Of a stretch of 6,953 nt of DNA, positions 1 to 6,017 are shown piece by piece. A program made the translations under genes and the position numbers. The stretch lies in the NCBI GenBank assembly GCA_044339595.1, contig JBIIVF010000126.1:1-6953 (forward strand), read 5' to 3'. This DNA is from CAZTGZ01 sp044339595. GTDB lineage: Bacteria; Bacteroidota; Bacteroidia; NS11-12g; UBA9320. Every line of letters starts with the position of its first letter. The stretch's first letter is position 1. The notes beneath the pieces were generated by a model, which saw nothing but the letters and a program-made list of their open reading frames with translations, was not told where the DNA came from and did not search any database.

Positions 1-2
1 TT

Positions 3-947
3 TTCTTGATTTTTTCCTTCATTTCTGAATCGGGATACAGTCAATCAAAGAACACCCTTTGTCTCGCTTTTTACAATCTTGAAAATCTTTTTGACACCAT
101 AGACAACCCCCAAACCGATGATCAGGATTTCCTGCCAACAGGAGTATATCAATGGAATTCAGTGCGTTATGACAATAAGCTAAAAAACATGTCTAAAGTA
201 ATCCAATCACTAAACGACAATGCCGGACCGGATATCCTGGGTGTTTGTGAAATCGAAAATCGTTCGGTGTTGCATGATTTGACCAAACAGTCCTCTATCA
301 AATCGATGCAATATGATATTGTTCATAGAGATAGTCCGGATGAAAGGGGCATTGATGTGGCTTTGCTGTTCAAAAAAAAGAAATTCAAAGTATTGCAAAA
401 AGACTGGATCAGTCCGGATTTGAGCCAGGACAAAACGCGGGAATCCTTGGCTGTTCAACTTCAAGATATGCGTAAGAAGAACTTTTGGGTGTTGGTAGTG
501 CATGCGCCAAGCCGCCGGGATGGCAAAGAAATCAGCGAAAAAAAGCGTTTGGCGGTTTCAAAAGCAGTCACCGAATTTATCTCTAAGATTCAAAAAGAAT
601 ATCCGGGAGAATCAATTTTTATAGTCGGAGATTTTAATGATACACACAAAGACATGTCTATGCAGGAGTATGAAAAGATGGGCTTTAAGAATGCAATGGC
701 TCCCATAGATCCGAAAGAAATTGGTTCTTTAATGTATAACAAGGAATGGTTCATATTTGATCAGATTCTATATTTCAACGCCCAAACCCTTTCAGCGAGT
801 GAAAACACCGCAAAGATTTTCGCACCTGAATGGCTCAAACAACATGGCGACCCCAAATATGAAGGCAGTCCGCTCAGAACCTTTGGAGGTAAAAAATACC
901 TCAACGGTTACAGTGATCATTTCCCGGTTTCAATTCAAATAAATTGA
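3..947 (+). CDS. Secreted endonuclease/exonuclease/phosphatase (EEP) family protein, 5' end cut by window
   Basis: A metal-dependent phosphodiesterase/nuclease-type enzyme of the EEP (DNase I-like) fold; its actual substrate cannot be told from sequence. Counting from the TTG at position 6, the catalytic landmarks appear in family order: NLENLF (residues 24-29, with the Asn and Glu that help bind metal), a second acidic site CEIEN (81-85), VVHAPSRR (165-171, catalytic-loop His), GDFND (208-212), FDQ (251-253) and the terminal SDHFPV (303-308, general-base His). The core therefore looks intact. The frame is open to the left edge, and the hydrophobic stretch before SGYSQSKN resembles the end of a signal peptide, so the true start probably lies before the window and the protein is probably exported. 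The C-terminal pattern APEWL...RTFGG...LNGYSDH matches what I recall of secreted Bacteroidota members. The gene ends with TGA. No clear terminator is visible in the 76 bases before the rnpB promoter. Confidence 0.88.
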   Translation, partial: FLIFSFISESGYSQSKNTLCLAFYNLENLFDTIDNPQTDDQDFLPTGVYQWNSVRYDNKLKNMSKVIQSLNDNAGPDILGVCEIENRSVLHDLTKQSSIKSMQYDIVHRDSPDERGIDVALLFKKKKFKVLQKDWISPDLSQDKTRESLAVQLQDMRKKNFWVLVVHAPSRRDGKEISEKKRLAVSKAVTEFISKIQKEYPGESIFIVGDFNDTHKDMSMQEYEKMGFKNAMAPIDPKEIGSLMYNKEWFIFDQILYFNAQTLSASENTAKIFAPEWLKQHGDPKYEGSPLRTFGGKKYLNGYSDHFPVSIQIN

Positions 948-1000
948 TTGATTTTCGAATAACCATTTGATAATCATCACTTTCCAATTATAAAAACAAG

Positions 1001-1031
1001 TTGTTGAAGTGTCGTTTTTTTTGTACGTTTG
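1001..1031 (+). promoter_or_regulatory. Bacteroidota-type sigma-A promoter of rnpB
   Basis: A perfect TAnnTTTG -7 box (TACGTTTG, 1024-1031) is preceded by TTG at 1001-1003, a 20-base spacer. A second TTG at 1004-1006 would give 17. This fits the TTG / TAnnTTTG consensus known for Bacteroides and Flavobacterium. Transcription would begin about five bases downstream, near 1036, exactly where the first strand of helix P1 of the RNase P RNA begins. The agreement between promoter and RNA end is strong support for both calls. Confidence 0.78.
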
Positions 1032-1035
1032 TTCC

Positions 1036-1447
1036 GTGCAAATCGGTCTGTCGCCGGCCAACGCATTCGTGCGGAAGCGGGAGGAAAGTCCGGGCAACAT
1101 AGGGCGGTGTACTTCTGAACAGGAAGGCAGCAAGGAGAAAATGCCTTGTTGACAGCAAGTGTAACAGAAAATAACCACCAATTCAGTCCTCTTCGGAGGG
1201 CGGGTTTTGGAAAGGGTGAAAATGTGAGGTAAGAGCTCACGCGGATGGCCGGCGACGGTTGTGTGGTACAAACCTTACACGTTGAAAGACCAAATAAATT
1301 GCAGTTGTGGGGCTGCCCGCTTCCTATTCTGTTTCGACAGAGTGCTGCAAAGGGTAGGTTGATGGAGGCTGCGGGTGACTTCAGTCCTAGATAAATGACA
1401 GACATTCTGCGCAAGTGGAATACAGAACCCGGCTTACAGATTTGCAC
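1036..1447 (+). ncRNA. rnpB: RNase P RNA, bacterial class A
   Basis: The catalytic RNA of ribonuclease P, which removes 5' leaders from pre-tRNAs together with the RnpA protein. The universal blocks are present: GAGGAAAGTCCGGGC (1081-1095), AGGGTGAAA then GGTAAGAGC (about 1213-1236), CCTAGATAAATGACAG (1386-1401) and ACAGAACCCGGCTTACAG (1422-1439). The ends are set by a perfect 9-bp P1 helix, GTGCAAATC (1036-1044) with GATTTGCAC (1439-1447). P2 is 1046-1052 with 1397-1403 (7 bp). Other visible hairpins are CGCA-TTCG-TGCG (1062-1073), CCTC-TTCG-GAGG (1188-1199) and GTGAG/CTCAC (1224-1228 with 1236-1240). A P15-like helix is 1299-1304 with 1345-1350, enclosing ATTCTGT-TTCG-ACAGAGT (1326-1343). 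The length of about 412 nt suits class A. Open frames on the opposite strand here are artefacts. Confidence 0.97.
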
Positions 1448-1453
1448 TTTTTT
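1439..1453 (+). terminator. Possible U-tract terminator at the 3' end of rnpB
   Basis: The 3' strand of P1 (1439-1447) is followed at once by six T residues (1448-1453). P1 closing over the folded RNA plus a U-tract could release polymerase, but this is not a compact local hairpin, so termination may be partial. The next gene starts only 28 bases after the RNA end and no separate promoter is evident, so some read-through into the regulator gene is plausible. That last step is inference. Confidence 0.45.
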
Positions 1454-1475
1454 GTTAAAATGAATTATTAAGCAT

Positions 1476-2840
1476 ATGGCCAGAATACTGATAGTAGACG
1501 ATGAACAAAGTATCCGCGAAACACTTCGTGAGATTTTAGATTATGAAGGTTACGAGATTGAAGAGGCTCCCGATGGTGAAGCAGCGCTCAACTTGATTAA
1601 AAAGTTCAATTATGACGCCGTGCTATGCGATATAAAAATGCCTAAAATGGATGGTATTGAATTGCTCGAGAAAGCACGAGAATATGCCGAAGAATTGCCG
1701 TTTATCATGATTTCCGGACATGGAACCATTGAAACGGCCATTGAAGCCACCAAAAAAGGAGCATTCGATTTTATTTCCAAGCCGCCCGATCTGAATAAAC
1801 TGTTGATCACCGTGCGCAATGCCATTGAGCGAAATAACCTGGTCATCGAAACCAAGGTACTCAAACGCAAAATAAGCAAGACCCGCGATATCGTTGGCGA
1901 GTCACCGAGCATAGACAAAATCAAGTTAACCATCGAAAAAGTAGCCCCTACCGATGCCAGGGTATTAATTACCGGTCAGAATGGAACCGGAAAAGAGCTG
2001 GTTGCCCGATGGATTCATGAAAAAAGCAATCGCTCTGCTTCACCTCTCATCGAGGTTAATTGTGCGGCAATTCCGTCAGAATTGATTGAAAGTGAATTGT
2101 TCGGACATGAAAAAGGCTCCTTTACATCGGCTATGAAGCAACGCATCGGCAAATTTGAGCAAGCCAATGGTGGTACTTTATTTTTAGATGAAATCGGAGA
2201 CATGAGTCTATCTGCCCAAGCCAAAGTATTGCGTGCCTTGCAGGAAAACAAAATTACCCGTGTGGGAGGAGAAAAAGATATCGAAGTAAATGTGCGTGTC
2301 ATTGCGGCCACCAATAAAGACTTGCTCCATGAAATTGATATGGGCAACTTTAGAATGGATCTTTACCACAGATTGAGCGTCATTCTCATTCACGTTCCAA
2401 CCTTAAATGAACGGGTAGATGACATCCCGATGCTTTCAGAAAAGTTTTTACAGGAAATTTGTGAGGATTATGGAATGAATAAAAAGTACATTACACCGGG
2501 CGCTATGGAAGAATTGAAGAAAATTGAATGGACCGGTAATATTCGTGAATTGCGCAACGTACTCGAAAGACTTGTGATTTTGAGCGGTGACAAAATAACG
2601 GAAGAAGATGTAATCACCCTGGCTAATCCAAAGGGCAATCGAACCGGCAGTTTAGATGTAGTGACTCAATTTGAGAAGTTTCAGGATTTTAAAGAATACG
2701 CCGAAAAGATCTTTATTGATGCCAAACTGAAAAGGAATGGATGGAATGTCGCCAAAACAGCCACTGAAATTGATATTCAGCGCAGTCACCTTTACAATAA
2801 GATCGAGAAATATAACCTGAAGCGTTCAGATAAACGATAA
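1476..2840 (+). CDS. Sigma-54-dependent response regulator, NtrC family (REC-AAA+-Fis HTH)
   Basis: A transcription activator expected to be phosphorylated by a sensor kinase and to use ATP hydrolysis to open sigma-54 promoters. The 454 residues show the complete three-domain order. The receiver domain (about 1-120) has acidic pocket D8/D9, phospho-acceptor D52, switch S80 and K102. The AAA+ domain (about 138-375) has Walker A GQNGTGKE (167-174), the sigma-54 contact loop as GSFTSA (214-219) instead of GAFTGA, Walker B LFLDE (235-239) and the FRMDLYHRL arginine-finger region (292-300). A Fis-type helix-turn-helix ends the protein (about 423-446, NVAKTATEIDIQRSHLYNKI). The start is ATG with AT-rich upstream sequence and no clear Shine-Dalgarno motif. 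No histidine kinase gene lies in the window, so it is an orphan here and its target genes are unknown. It abuts the next gene without a gap, suggesting one transcript. Confidence 0.95.
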   Translation: MARILIVDDEQSIRETLREILDYEGYEIEEAPDGEAALNLIKKFNYDAVLCDIKMPKMDGIELLEKAREYAEELPFIMISGHGTIETAIEATKKGAFDFISKPPDLNKLLITVRNAIERNNLVIETKVLKRKISKTRDIVGESPSIDKIKLTIEKVAPTDARVLITGQNGTGKELVARWIHEKSNRSASPLIEVNCAAIPSELIESELFGHEKGSFTSAMKQRIGKFEQANGGTLFLDEIGDMSLSAQAKVLRALQENKITRVGGEKDIEVNVRVIAATNKDLLHEIDMGNFRMDLYHRLSVILIHVPTLNERVDDIPMLSEKFLQEICEDYGMNKKYITPGAMEELKKIEWTGNIRELRNVLERLVILSGDKITEEDVITLANPKGNRTGSLDVVTQFEKFQDFKEYAEKIFIDAKLKRNGWNVAKTATEIDIQRSHLYNKIEKYNLKRSDKR

Positions 2841-3800
2841 ATGATGACCGGCGTTGATATTCGATTGGCCGCTCGTTTGTTGACTGAAGGAAAACTGGTA
2901 GGAATTCCTACTGAAACTGTTTATGGACTGGCTGCCAACGCATTAAATGCGGATGCCGTACTGAACATCTTTGAAGCCAAGAATCGTCCGACATTCGACC
3001 CGCTCATTGTGCATGTTCCATCGGTGGAAGTGGCAAAGCTTCACGTCACTCATTTCCCTGATAAAGCGCAAAAACTGGCGGATGCCTTTTGGCCGGGTCC
3101 GCTGACCTTGGTTTTACCGCGAAAACATCATATCCCCGATATTGTGTGTTCAGGCTTGGAAACGGTGGGCATTCGTATGCCCAATCACCCCATGACCCTC
3201 GAATTATTGAGGATATTGCCTTTCCCTTTGGCCGCGCCAAGTGCCAACCCATTTGGATATATCAGTCCGACCAATGCAAAACACGTTGAAGACCAACTGG
3301 GCGAAATCATTCCCTACATACTCGATGGCGGATCTTGCGAAGTAGGCATTGAATCTACCATTGTTGATTTTTCCGGGCCTAGGCCGGTTGTGCTTCGCTT
3401 GGGAGGCTTGAGTATAGACAGCATTGAAGATGTCATTGGACCGGTTCAGTTATCGATTAGTCAAAATTCCAATCCCATAGCCCCCGGACAGCTCGATCAG
3501 CATTACGCACCCGGAAAACCCCTTTATTTTGGTGATATCGAAAAAATGCGTCTGAAGTTCAAAGGAAAAAAAATTGGGATATTGAGTTTTTCACACTCTT
3601 TTCATGGTGAAGATATCGTTGCTCAAATGGCGCTTTCTGCAAAAGGAGATCTGCATGAAGCCGCCCGACGATTGTTTCTTTCTCTTAGGATGTTAGATCA
3701 TTCCCCGATAGACCTAATTTTGGCAGAACCTGCCCCTACGCATGGACTGGGAGCCGCCATCAATGACAGATTAGGCAGAGCCGCGCAGATTACGCGTTAA
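2841..3800 (+). CDS. tsaC: L-threonylcarbamoyladenylate synthase, Sua5 type
   Basis: Makes threonylcarbamoyl-AMP from threonine, bicarbonate and ATP, the first step of the t6A modification at position 37 of ANN-decoding tRNAs; the TsaD complex then transfers the group. The YrdC/TsaC domain fills about residues 1-205, with PTETVYGLA (23-31), KNRP (47-50), PLIVHV (54-59), WPGPLTLVL (84-92), GIRMPNHP (110-117), APSAN (132-136) and GIESTIVD (169-176). A linker APGQLDQHYAP (214-224) and a further domain of roughly 95 residues follow. This makes it the long Sua5 form (319 aa) rather than the short TsaC form of about 190 aa, so the symbol sua5 would be equally fair. ATG follows directly on the TAA of the regulator gene. 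A second ATG at 2844 could also serve as start. Zero spacing implies translational coupling. The gene ends 28 bases before the long inverted repeat that probably terminates it. Confidence 0.95.
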   Translation: MMTGVDIRLAARLLTEGKLVGIPTETVYGLAANALNADAVLNIFEAKNRPTFDPLIVHVPSVEVAKLHVTHFPDKAQKLADAFWPGPLTLVLPRKHHIPDIVCSGLETVGIRMPNHPMTLELLRILPFPLAAPSANPFGYISPTNAKHVEDQLGEIIPYILDGGSCEVGIESTIVDFSGPRPVVLRLGGLSIDSIEDVIGPVQLSISQNSNPIAPGQLDQHYAPGKPLYFGDIEKMRLKFKGKKIGILSFSHSFHGEDIVAQMALSAKGDLHEAARRLFLSLRMLDHSPIDLILAEPAPTHGLGAAINDRLGRAAQITR

Positions 3801-3828
3801 ATACTTGTAATAATTATTTTGTTTATTC

Positions 3829-3863
3829 TAACCCTTCAAGGGTGTGACACCCTTGAAGGGTTA
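3829..3863. terminator. Perfect 17-bp inverted repeat between convergent genes, likely bidirectional terminator
   Basis: TAACCCTTCAAGGGTGT (3829-3845) and its exact reverse complement (3847-3863) surround a single G at 3846. It sits between the end of the synthase gene on the plus strand and the end of the ABC gene on the minus strand, just 7 bases from the latter's stop codon. Position and symmetry suit a terminator for both. No strong T-run follows on either strand, so a role in 3'-end protection or a dispersed palindromic repeat is also possible. Confidence 0.65.
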
Positions 3864-3870
3864 AACGATA

Positions 3871-5124
3871 TCAGACAAAACTCTGCATATCGCACAATTT
3901 GCGATAGATACCGTTTTGCGCATACAACTCGTTATGCGTGCCGGTTTCAGCAATGCTTCCCTGATGCATCACAATGATTTGATCGGCGTGCTGTATAGTG
4001 GAAAGTCTGTGAGCAATGACCAAACTTGTGCGGTTTTTCATGAGCTTTTCCAAAGCGTCCTGTACAAGTCTTTCTGACTCTGTATCTAATGCAGAAGTCG
4101 CTTCATCCAATATTAATAGCGGTGGATTTTTCAATACGGCTCTGGCAATGCTCAATCGTTGTCGCTGTCCACCACTCAGATTACCACCCCGATCGCCGAT
4201 ATTGGTCTGATAGCCCTCCGGCAATTGAGAAATGAATTCGTGGGCATTGGCAATTTTTGCAGCTTCTTCGATTTCCACCAAACCGGCATCCGGCCGACCA
4301 AGTCGAATGTTGGCTTCAACCGTGTCATTGAATAGAATGCTTTCCTGCGTAACTATACCCAACAAATTTCGTAAATCGTGCAAGGTATAGGTACGTATGT
4401 CTTTCCCATCAAAGGTGATACTGCCACTGCTTACATCATGAAACCTGGGCAACAAATCAACCAAGGTCGATTTGCCTGCCCCACTGGCCCCAACCAACGC
4501 ATAGGTTTTACCCGAAGGGACCTCCAGATTAATATTCCTTAGCACCGGATCATTGCCATATGAGAATGTAACATCCTGAAATTTTACATGTTGATTTAAG
4601 GTGGGCATTTCCGGAGAAACTACCGGTCCTTTGATAGGATTTTCTGCATGCCAGATTTCTTCCAGTCTTTCGAGCGATGCTGCTCCCTTTTGCACCCTGA
4701 AAAATGATTCACTGATGGCTTTGGAAGGAGGAATCAACTGTGAAAAAATGACGATGTAATAAATGAAATATTCGCCGCTTAAACCAACGTCATTGCTTAA
4801 AATCAGATTACCCCCGAAAATGAGAATACTGGCAATAACCAATGATCCCATGAATTCACTCAAGGGTGATGCAGCAAATTCCTTTCTGTGCAGCTTCACC
4901 ATGAGTTTAAAATGCCGTTGATTCGAAGTATCAAAACGATGGATGCTATCCGCTTCTGCATTGAAACCTTTGATGATTTTCAATCCGCTGAGGGTTTCTT
5001 CAATCAAACTGATGACATGTCCTAATTGCGATTGACCTTCTTTAGCTGCGTTTTTAAGTCTTTTACCCAAACGGCTTATGATATAACCGCTGATAGGCAG
5101 CACGATCAATACGAATATCGTCAA
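3871..5124 (-). CDS. ABC exporter, C-terminal fragment: TM4-TM6 and nucleotide-binding domain
   Basis: The part of the exporter after the TAG; the same frame continues up to it, and 5124 is only the first TTG available. Counting from there, residues 1-20 are TM4, about 90-135 hold TM5-TM6, and the ATPase domain fills about 178-417. All its motifs are intact: Walker A GASGAGKST (212-220), Q-loop Q260, signature LSGGQ (316-320), Walker B LLILDE (336-341) and H-loop H372. This degree of preservation means the break is recent, polymorphic, an error, or read through. The first in-frame ATG is much later (codon 75, at 4902), and no ribosome site is seen at the TTG, so independent translation is doubtful. 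The family (MsbA-like, ABCB type) often moves lipids, lipid A or peptides, but the substrate is not deducible. It ends with TGA beside the long inverted repeat. Confidence 0.75.
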   Translation of the reverse strand: MTIFVLIVLPISGYIISRLGKRLKNAAKEGQSQLGHVISLIEETLSGLKIIKGFNAEADSIHRFDTSNQRHFKLMVKLHRKEFAASPLSEFMGSLVIASILIFGGNLILSNDVGLSGEYFIYYIVIFSQLIPPSKAISESFFRVQKGAASLERLEEIWHAENPIKGPVVSPEMPTLNQHVKFQDVTFSYGNDPVLRNINLEVPSGKTYALVGASGAGKSTLVDLLPRFHDVSSGSITFDGKDIRTYTLHDLRNLLGIVTQESILFNDTVEANIRLGRPDAGLVEIEEAAKIANAHEFISQLPEGYQTNIGDRGGNLSGGQRQRLSIARAVLKNPPLLILDEATSALDTESERLVQDALEKLMKNRTSLVIAHRLSTIQHADQIIVMHQGSIAETGTHNELYAQNGIYRKLCDMQSFV

Positions 5125-5142
5125 TTGCCAGCTTGTGATGAA

Positions 5143-5691
5143 CTAGGTCAAAATGGGTATGAGGATGTTTACCGGATGCTTTAAAATCATTTCCAGGGCT
5201 CCCAACAAACTCCATTCAATTTCTTTCACATCATTGGTCATTCTGCTGATGATATCGCCTTTGCGTTCATTGGAGTAGAATGCCAGCGGCAACTCCAGAA
5301 TTTTGCGGTAGATGCTCATTCTCAAATCGCGCACTACAGCACTGCGAACCCAGGCCAAGTTGTACAATGCCAGGTAGTTAAAAACGTTTTTGAGCAAAAA
5401 CATTAAAACAATCATGCCCGAGAAAAGGTAAAGCGATTTCAAAGCCCCCGTTTCATGGATGAACAAGCTCAATCTGTAATCGAAATATTTCAGCAGTATT
5501 TCAGGATTCCATGCAAATTCGATGGCTTGCGGAACCGACTCCGTAGTTTTGAAGATAACTTTTAGAAATGGAACTATGATGGTTATGGAGAAAACCGAGA
5601 ATAGCGCTGTGAGCAGATTGAAGCTCAAAAACTGTATCAATCTCGACTTATACCGAAAGGCCAGCTGTAATATTTCCCTGAATTTTTTCAA
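5143..5691 (-). CDS. ABC exporter, N-terminal fragment of the membrane domain
   Basis: 182 residues forming the first part of an ABC transporter type 1 membrane domain. A hydrophobic helix at about 16-44 (TM1) and another at about 82-110 (TM2) are followed by the cytoplasmic coupling segment with LPLAFYSNERKGDIISRMTND, a hallmark of MsbA/lipid-exporter-like half transporters. TM3 begins near 165 and is cut by TAG after ...IPILT. Translation starts at TTG in CACCCTTGAAAAAATTC, and the N-terminus MKKFREIL is a natural-looking start for the family. No upstream ATG is possible before the in-frame stop. A weak -7-like box, TTACTTTG, lies just before the start (5704-5697 on the minus strand) but has no matching TTG partner. 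Alone, this fragment lacks half of the membrane domain and all ATPase motifs, so it cannot transport. Confidence 0.75.
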   Translation of the reverse strand: MKKFREILQLAFRYKSRLIQFLSFNLLTALFSVFSITIIVPFLKVIFKTTESVPQAIEFAWNPEILLKYFDYRLSLFIHETGALKSLYLFSGMIVLMFLLKNVFNYLALYNLAWVRSAVVRDLRMSIYRKILELPLAFYSNERKGDIISRMTNDVKEIEWSLLGALEMILKHPVNILIPILT

Positions 5692-5710
5692 GGGTGCAAA
5701 GTAACCAATT

Positions 5711-5736
5711 TTTCAGGTGACTAAAAATCACTGAAA
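5711..5736. repeat. Imperfect hairpin upstream of the ABC exporter gene
   Basis: TTTCAGGTGA (5711-5720) faces TCACTGAAA (5728-5736) across CTAAAAA. The stem has nine pairs and one bulged base. It lies about 20 bases before the TTG start of the exporter gene, so it could sit in the promoter or leader, but I see no further support for a regulatory role. Confidence 0.35.
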
Positions 5737-5778
5737 TCATTTAACGATAAGAATCTTGTTGTAGACTATTCGATGTCT

Positions 5779-5806
5779 GAATCACGGATTAGGCGGATGG
5801 ATGGAT
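5779..5806 (+). repeat. Direct repeat copy 1 (GAATCA...ATTAGGCGGATGGA...GGAT)
   Basis: A 28-base unit that matches 5931-5958 at 25 positions, including an unbroken ATTAGGCGGATGGA. It is preceded by GTCT, giving GTCTGAATCACGGATT (5775-5790). A related GTCTGAACCATGATT occurs on the opposite strand at 6079-6065. Internally it is built of short GGAT(T/G) units. Confidence 0.7.
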
Positions 5807-5810
5807 ATCT

Positions 5811-5895
5811 TATTTCGCCCCTTCAGGGCTGACTTTGGCTTGATCATGTATTTCCGGCTTCACCGGAAATTAAAAAATGACACTCCTTCGGGGCT
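5811..5895. repeat. Cluster of three small hairpins, Bacteroidota-type intergenic repeat
   Basis: Three stem-loops follow one another: GCCC-CTTCA-GGGC (5817-5829), ATTTCCGG-CTTCA-CCGGAAAT (5850-5870, 8 bp) and CTCC-TTC-GGGG (5883-5893, one G-T pair). The first two share the same CTTCA loop. From memory, intergenic blocks of the type CGCCCCTTCAGGGCT, then a CTTCA-loop hairpin, then CCTTCGGGGCTAAA recur in Bacteroidota genomes, so this is probably one copy of a dispersed repeat. That identification was not searched. Confidence 0.6.
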
Positions 5896-5930
5896 AAATT
5901 TTCAATCCAAATTTCTGTGAGTCTAACTTT

Positions 5931-5958
5931 GAATCAAGTATTAGGCGGATGGAAGGAT
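5931..5958 (+). repeat. Direct repeat copy 2 (GAATCA...ATTAGGCGGATGGA...GGAT)
   Basis: Second copy of the 28-base unit, 152 bases after the first and in the same orientation, with three differences. The GGAT-like pattern continues beyond it as GGCGCAGATGG. The two copies flank the three-hairpin cluster, so the cluster and its flanks may be one composite element. Confidence 0.7.
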
Positions 5959-6017
5959 GGCGCAGATGGAATTGCGGTTAGGTTGAAGTTGATACACCAC
6001 ATGCTCACCCCCTAGAC

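Larger units (their letters stand above)
3871..5691 (-). pseudogene. MsbA-like ABC exporter gene interrupted by an in-frame TAG
   Basis: Read on the minus strand, 5691 to 3871 is one continuous frame of 606 codons broken only by TAG at codon 183 (5145-5143). The residues on both sides, ...VNILIPILT and FITSWQLTIFVLIVLPISG..., join as one membrane protein. With the TAG read as an amino acid, the protein would have the usual length and order of a half-size ABC exporter: six membrane helices, then an ATPase domain. The reading frame is unchanged, so a single substitution (for instance Leu TTG to TAG) or a base-call error explains it, not an indel. The start codon is TTG, and an in-frame TGA lies at 5715-5713 with no ATG between. 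This entry covers the whole locus; the two open halves are listed separately. Confidence 0.8.

Noticed and set aside
930..1447. Open frames on the minus strand across rnpB (up to 156 codons, beginning MQICKPGSVFHL)
   Set aside because: They are antisense to the conserved RNase P RNA; KPGSVFHL is the familiar false translation of its 3' end.
4016..4210. Plus-strand open frame of 64 codons within the ABC gene
   Set aside because: It is the complement of the conserved ATPase motifs (signature, Walker B), with no independent support.
5143..5145. Genome-wide reassignment of TAG to an amino acid
   Set aside because: TAG ends the propeller gene at a natural C-terminus, and the other genes use TGA and TAA normally, so a local lesion is simpler.
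5124..5691. Two genuine separate ABC subunits
   Set aside because: The split falls inside the membrane domain at the end of TM3, the frame is continuous, and the second half has no credible start.
5924..5931. TAACTTTG, a perfect TAnnTTTG promoter box on the plus strand
   Set aside because: No TTG about 17-23 bases upstream and no plus-strand gene downstream.
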